A stretch of DNA of 8,082 nt from an uncultured Eubacteriales bacterium (lineage in GTDB: Bacteria; Bacillota; Clostridia; Oscillospirales; Acutalibacteraceae), in contig CAKSKO010000048.1 of assembly GCA_934465125.1 (NCBI GenBank), positions 1 through 8,082 on the forward strand, written 5' to 3'. Positions 6,358 to 8,082 of the stretch are shown one piece after another. Below the pieces are notes generated by a model. That model had not been told where the DNA came from and made no database searches. It was given only the letters and a program-made list of their open reading frames with translations. The translations under genes were made by a program, and so were the position numbers. Position 1 is the first letter of the stretch, and each line of letters opens with the position of its first letter.

Positions 6358-6446
6358 AAAAGAAATCGATTTATAATAATAACAATAAGAAAGGTGGGTA
6401 GAGCAGTGTGCGTTTTGTTCCGACTTGACGACTGAGATGATGCACT
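6358..6446 (+). promoter_or_regulatory. Leader of the oxidoreductase genes with mini-ORF and possible -10
   Basis: This 89-base gap separates the ATPase from the ferredoxin gene. It holds a perfect TATAAT at 6372-6377 without a convincing -35, so a promoter here is uncertain. A strong AAAGGTGGG (6390-6397 region) faces no long gene: the nearest start, GTG 6406, opens a nine-codon frame (MCVLFRLDD) that ends in TGA at 6433-6435. That stop touches GAGATGAT (6434-6441), the likely ribosome binding site of the ferredoxin gene, so coupled re-initiation is possible. No terminator hairpin is seen after the ATPase stop. Confidence 0.4.
6406..6435 (+). CDS. Possible nine-residue leader peptide before ferredoxin subunit gene
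   Basis: GTG followed by eight codons and TGA encodes MCVLFRLDD, with AAAGGTGGG about eight bases upstream. Its stop overlaps the ribosome binding site of the following gene. No run of a single amino acid suggests classical attenuation. Translation is unproven and this may be only a decayed or decoy start region. Confidence 0.25.
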   Translation: MCVLFRLDD

Positions 6447-6668
6447 ATGCTCCTAATAATGTCGAAAATTATTGTTCAAGAAGACACTTGCAAGGGCTGC
6501 GGGCTTTGTGTAAACGCATGCCCGAAAAAAATTATTGCGCTCTCAAAATTAAAAATCAATAAAAAGGGGTATCGCCCAGCAGAACTTTTAGAAGCATCTA
6601 AATGTATTGGATGTGCTTTTTGTGCGATGATGTGTCCTGATATGGCGATCACAGTAGAGAAGGAGTGA
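6447..6668 (+). CDS. Ferredoxin-type (delta) subunit of 2-oxoacid:ferredoxin oxidoreductase
   Basis: This 73-residue protein carries two [4Fe-4S] cluster motifs: CKGCGLCVNACP (Cys15, 18, 21, 25) and CIGCAFCAMMCP (Cys53, 56, 59, 63). It is the electron-carrying subunit of a Vor/Kor-type 2-oxoacid:ferredoxin oxidoreductase, passing electrons from the TPP subunit to free ferredoxin in the cytoplasm. Its order just before a VorB-type subunit and a TPP subunit is the usual operon arrangement. The start is debatable: ATG 6447 has GAGATGAT (6434-6441) five bases before it, matching the 16S rRNA end in seven of eight bases. Homologs normally begin at the equivalent of ATG 6459 (MSKIIVQEDTC), which lacks its own site. 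I chose 6447 on ribosome-site grounds. The gap to the next gene is seven bases. Confidence 0.9.
   Translation: MLLIMSKIIVQEDTCKGCGLCVNACPKKIIALSKLKINKKGYRPAELLEASKCIGCAFCAMMCPDMAITVEKE
6660..6665 (+). promoter_or_regulatory. Ribosome binding site for the TTG start of vorB
   Basis: AAGGAG overlaps the last codons of the ferredoxin gene and stands ten bases before the TTG at 6676. It supports the TTG start and translational coupling. Confidence 0.65.
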
Positions 6669-6675
6669 GAAGGGT

Positions 6676-7740
6676 TTGGCAGAACGAGTTTTAATGAAGG
6701 GAAATGAAGCGCTTGCCGAAGCTGCGATTCAAGCGGGGTGCAGGCATTTCTTTGGGTATCCGATCACCCCGCAGACAGAACTTGCAGCATATATGGCAAA
6801 GAGGATGCCAAAGATCGGCGGAACCTATTTACAAGCAGAATCAGAAATAGCGGCTGCGAATATGGTACTGGGAGCCTCGGCTGCAGGGATGCGGGCGATG
6901 ACATCATCGTCTTCTCCGGGTATCAGTTTAAAATCAGAGGCGATTTCTTATATGGCGGGGTCTGACTTGCCGGCGCTAATTATTAATGTACAGCGCGGAG
7001 GCCCGGGCTTGGGTGGAATTCAACCGTCTCAGGCCGATTACTGGCAGGCGACAAAAGCGACAGGACACGGAGACTTTCAGATTTTAGTGTTTGCACCTTC
7101 GACGGTTCAGGAGATTGTTGACCTTGTTTCGAAGGCATTTACGCTTGGAGATCATTATCGGATGCCGGCGATGATTTTAGCTGATGGAATGTTAGGACAA
7201 ATGATGGAACCGGTTTCGATCAAACTAGCAGAAGGGGATCAAAACAGAGAAAAGCCTTGGGCAACAAATGGTCATCAAAATAAGCGGCCACATAATGTGA
7301 TCAGTTCACTGCATTTAACGCCGCAGGCACTCGAGGAACTTGTTAAACAGCGGTTTGAGCGTTATCGAATGATTGAAGAGAAAGAACAGATGGCGGAACG
7401 ATATCTCGTTGAGGATGCAGAAATCGTGATCGTAGCGTATGGAGCGTCGTCGAGGGCGTCGAGGAGTGCTGTTGACGACGCTCGAAGCCAAGGGTATAAG
7501 GTAGGAATGATTCGTCCGATCACTCTTTGGCCGTTTCCGAAAGATACGATCAAAGAAGCGGCAGAAACCGCGAAAGCGTTCTTAACAGTAGAAATGTGTA
7601 TGGGACAAATGGTTGATGATGTCCGTTTGGCAGTTGGCGGAAAAAAACCGGTTTTCTTCTATGGTAGAACAGGAGGAATCATCCCAGCACCTCGTGAAAT
7701 TTTAGAGGAGATTAAAAAGACAGCAGGAGGTGTTTTATAA
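6676..7740 (+). CDS. vorB: 2-oxoacid:ferredoxin oxidoreductase VorB-type subunit
   Basis: This 354-residue subunit of a 3-methyl-2-oxobutanoate (2-oxoisovalerate) or related 2-oxoacid:ferredoxin oxidoreductase contains the pyrimidine-binding and core domains of the PFOR superfamily. Visible signatures are [16 protein letters not shown] (7-22), GYPITPQTE (27-35), ESE (55-57, including the Glu that activates TPP), [10 protein letters not shown] (76-85) and [11 protein letters not shown] (104-114). The C-terminal PFOR domain II begins near 250 ([11 protein letters not shown]) and includes [12 protein letters not shown] and [13 protein letters not shown]. The start is TTG: family proteins begin [12 protein letters not shown], matching the TTG position, and the next ATG would lose six conserved residues. 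The substrate could also be 2-oxoglutarate, because VorB and KorA are close. A 10-bp inverted repeat lies at 7442-7483. The stop overlaps the next ATG by one base. Base composition is visibly more GC-rich than in the minus-strand genes. Confidence 0.93.
   Translation: MAERVLMKGNEALAEAAIQAGCRHFFGYPITPQTELAAYMAKRMPKIGGTYLQAESEIAAANMVLGASAAGMRAMTSSSSPGISLKSEAISYMAGSDLPALIINVQRGGPGLGGIQPSQADYWQATKATGHGDFQILVFAPSTVQEIVDLVSKAFTLGDHYRMPAMILADGMLGQMMEPVSIKLAEGDQNREKPWATNGHQNKRPHNVISSLHLTPQALEELVKQRFERYRMIEEKEQMAERYLVEDAEIVIVAYGASSRASRSAVDDARSQGYKVGMIRPITLWPFPKDTIKEAAETAKAFLTVEMCMGQMVDDVRLAVGGKKPVFFYGRTGGIIPAPREILEEIKKTAGGVL
7442..7483 (+). repeat. Perfect 10-bp inverted repeat inside vorB
   Basis: GAGCGTCGTC (7442-7451) and GACGACGCTC (7474-7483) are perfect reverse complements around a 22-base loop. 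The GC-rich stem should fold in the mRNA. It lies in the coding sequence for [17 protein letters not shown]. It is not followed by a T-run, so it is not a terminator. Confidence 0.6.
7725..7732 (+). promoter_or_regulatory. Ribosome binding site of the TPP subunit gene
   Basis: A perfect AGGAGGTG lies seven bases before the ATG at 7740, within the last codons of vorB. Confidence 0.8.
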
Positions 7741-8082
7741 TGTCAGTTGTGTTTCAAAAGCCTAAATCGATTTCAGACGCGCCGCTGCATTATTGCCCAG
7801 GATGTACACATGGAATCGTACACCGCTTGGTTGGAGAGGTTCTTGATGAGTTAGGTGTAGAAGGGAAGACGGTTGGTGTTGCATCGGTTGGCTGTTCTGT
7901 AATGAATTATGATTACTTTACCTGCGATATGGTGCAGGCGCCGCACGGCAGAGCGCCGGCTGTTGCGACAGGACTGAAGCGTTCTTTGCCCGAGGGAGTC
8001 GTTTTTACATATCAAGGAGACGGCGACCTTGCAGCGATAGGCACTGCCGAAACCGTTCACTCTGCCACACGCGGCGAAAACA
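7740..8082 (+). CDS. TPP-binding subunit of 2-oxoacid:ferredoxin oxidoreductase, 3' end outside window
   Basis: The first 114 codons of a thiamine-pyrophosphate-binding subunit, cut by the right edge; full-length relatives have about 240-290 residues. The frame starts [25 protein letters not shown], in which YCPGC (18-22) is the conserved Cys motif of these subunits. VASVGCSV (48-55) and [14 protein letters not shown] (67-80) are further family signatures. [19 protein letters not shown] begins the TPP/Mg2+ motif (GDGD at 93-96), whose distal Asn lies beyond the window. With the VorB-type and ferredoxin subunits it forms the catalytic centre that decarboxylates the 2-oxoacid and transfers the acyl group to CoA. 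The ATG shares one base with the vorB stop (TAATG). The substrate cannot be decided from this part. A gamma subunit gene is expected next. Confidence 0.92.
   Translation, partial: MSVVFQKPKSISDAPLHYCPGCTHGIVHRLVGEVLDELGVEGKTVGVASVGCSVMNYDYFTCDMVQAPHGRAPAVATGLKRSLPEGVVFTYQGDGDLAAIGTAETVHSATRGEN

Noticed and set aside
6363..6372. Palindrome AAATCGATTT after the ATPase gene as an operator
   Set aside because: Short AT-rich palindromes are common by chance, and no matching second site or regulator gene is in the window.
6437..6560. ATG frame at 6437 overlapping the start of the ferredoxin gene
   Set aside because: It is out of frame with the conserved cysteine motifs of the ferredoxin subunit, which fix the real frame.
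1..8082. Defence system, mobile element, CRISPR array or RNA gene
   Set aside because: All long conserved frames belong to metabolic, membrane or small conserved families. No transposase, integrase, long terminal repeats, regularly spaced repeats or tRNA-like folds were seen.

Overview
The window looks like chromosomal DNA from a low-GC, anaerobic Gram-positive bacterium of the class Clostridia. I would guess an Oscillospirales/Ruminococcaceae-like lineage, but the sequence does not prove this. The reasons are strong AGGAGG-type ribosome binding sites, several TTG start codons, AT-rich intergenic DNA with U-tailed hairpin terminators, a DUF2935 protein, and a four-subunit-type 2-oxoacid:ferredoxin oxidoreductase operon. 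I see no insertion sequence, phage gene, tRNA, rRNA or CRISPR array.

Layout. (1) 1-1104, plus strand: the 3' part of a DUF2935 gene (its 5' end lies outside the window), then a 62-residue protein of a small clostridial family of unknown function, closed by a very strong hairpin terminator. That hairpin also ends the convergent operon coming from the right. (2) 1141-4043, minus strand: a two-gene flavoprotein operon. An HI0933/BaiN-type FAD protein is followed 11 bases later by a COG2509-type FAD-dependent dehydrogenase. (3) 4133-4627, minus strand: a small membrane protein (PF06695, 'small multidrug export protein' family) with its own good promoter and its own terminator. (4) 4628-4946: a divergent intergenic region of about 320 bases. 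(5) 4947 to the right edge, plus strand: an SGNH/GDSL hydrolase overlapping a MinD/ParA-like P-loop ATPase, then an 89-base leader, then three genes of a Vor/Kor-type 2-oxoacid:ferredoxin oxidoreductase: a 2x[4Fe-4S] ferredoxin subunit, a VorB-type subunit, and a TPP-binding subunit cut by the window edge. The gamma subunit is expected just outside.

How the genes work together. The oxidoreductase genes encode a complex that couples oxidative decarboxylation of a 2-oxoacid (branched-chain, or 2-oxoglutarate-like) to ferredoxin reduction and acyl-CoA formation. The upstream ATPase belongs to a conserved family that, from memory of clostridial genomes, often sits beside such operons; a maturation or regulatory role is an inference. 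The other genes are mostly housekeeping or uncharacterised. No obviously new multi-gene system is present. The most interesting items are the ATPase/hydrolase/Vor linkage, the leader in front of the ferredoxin gene with a decoy ribosome binding site and a nine-codon mini-ORF, and the conserved small proteins of unknown function.
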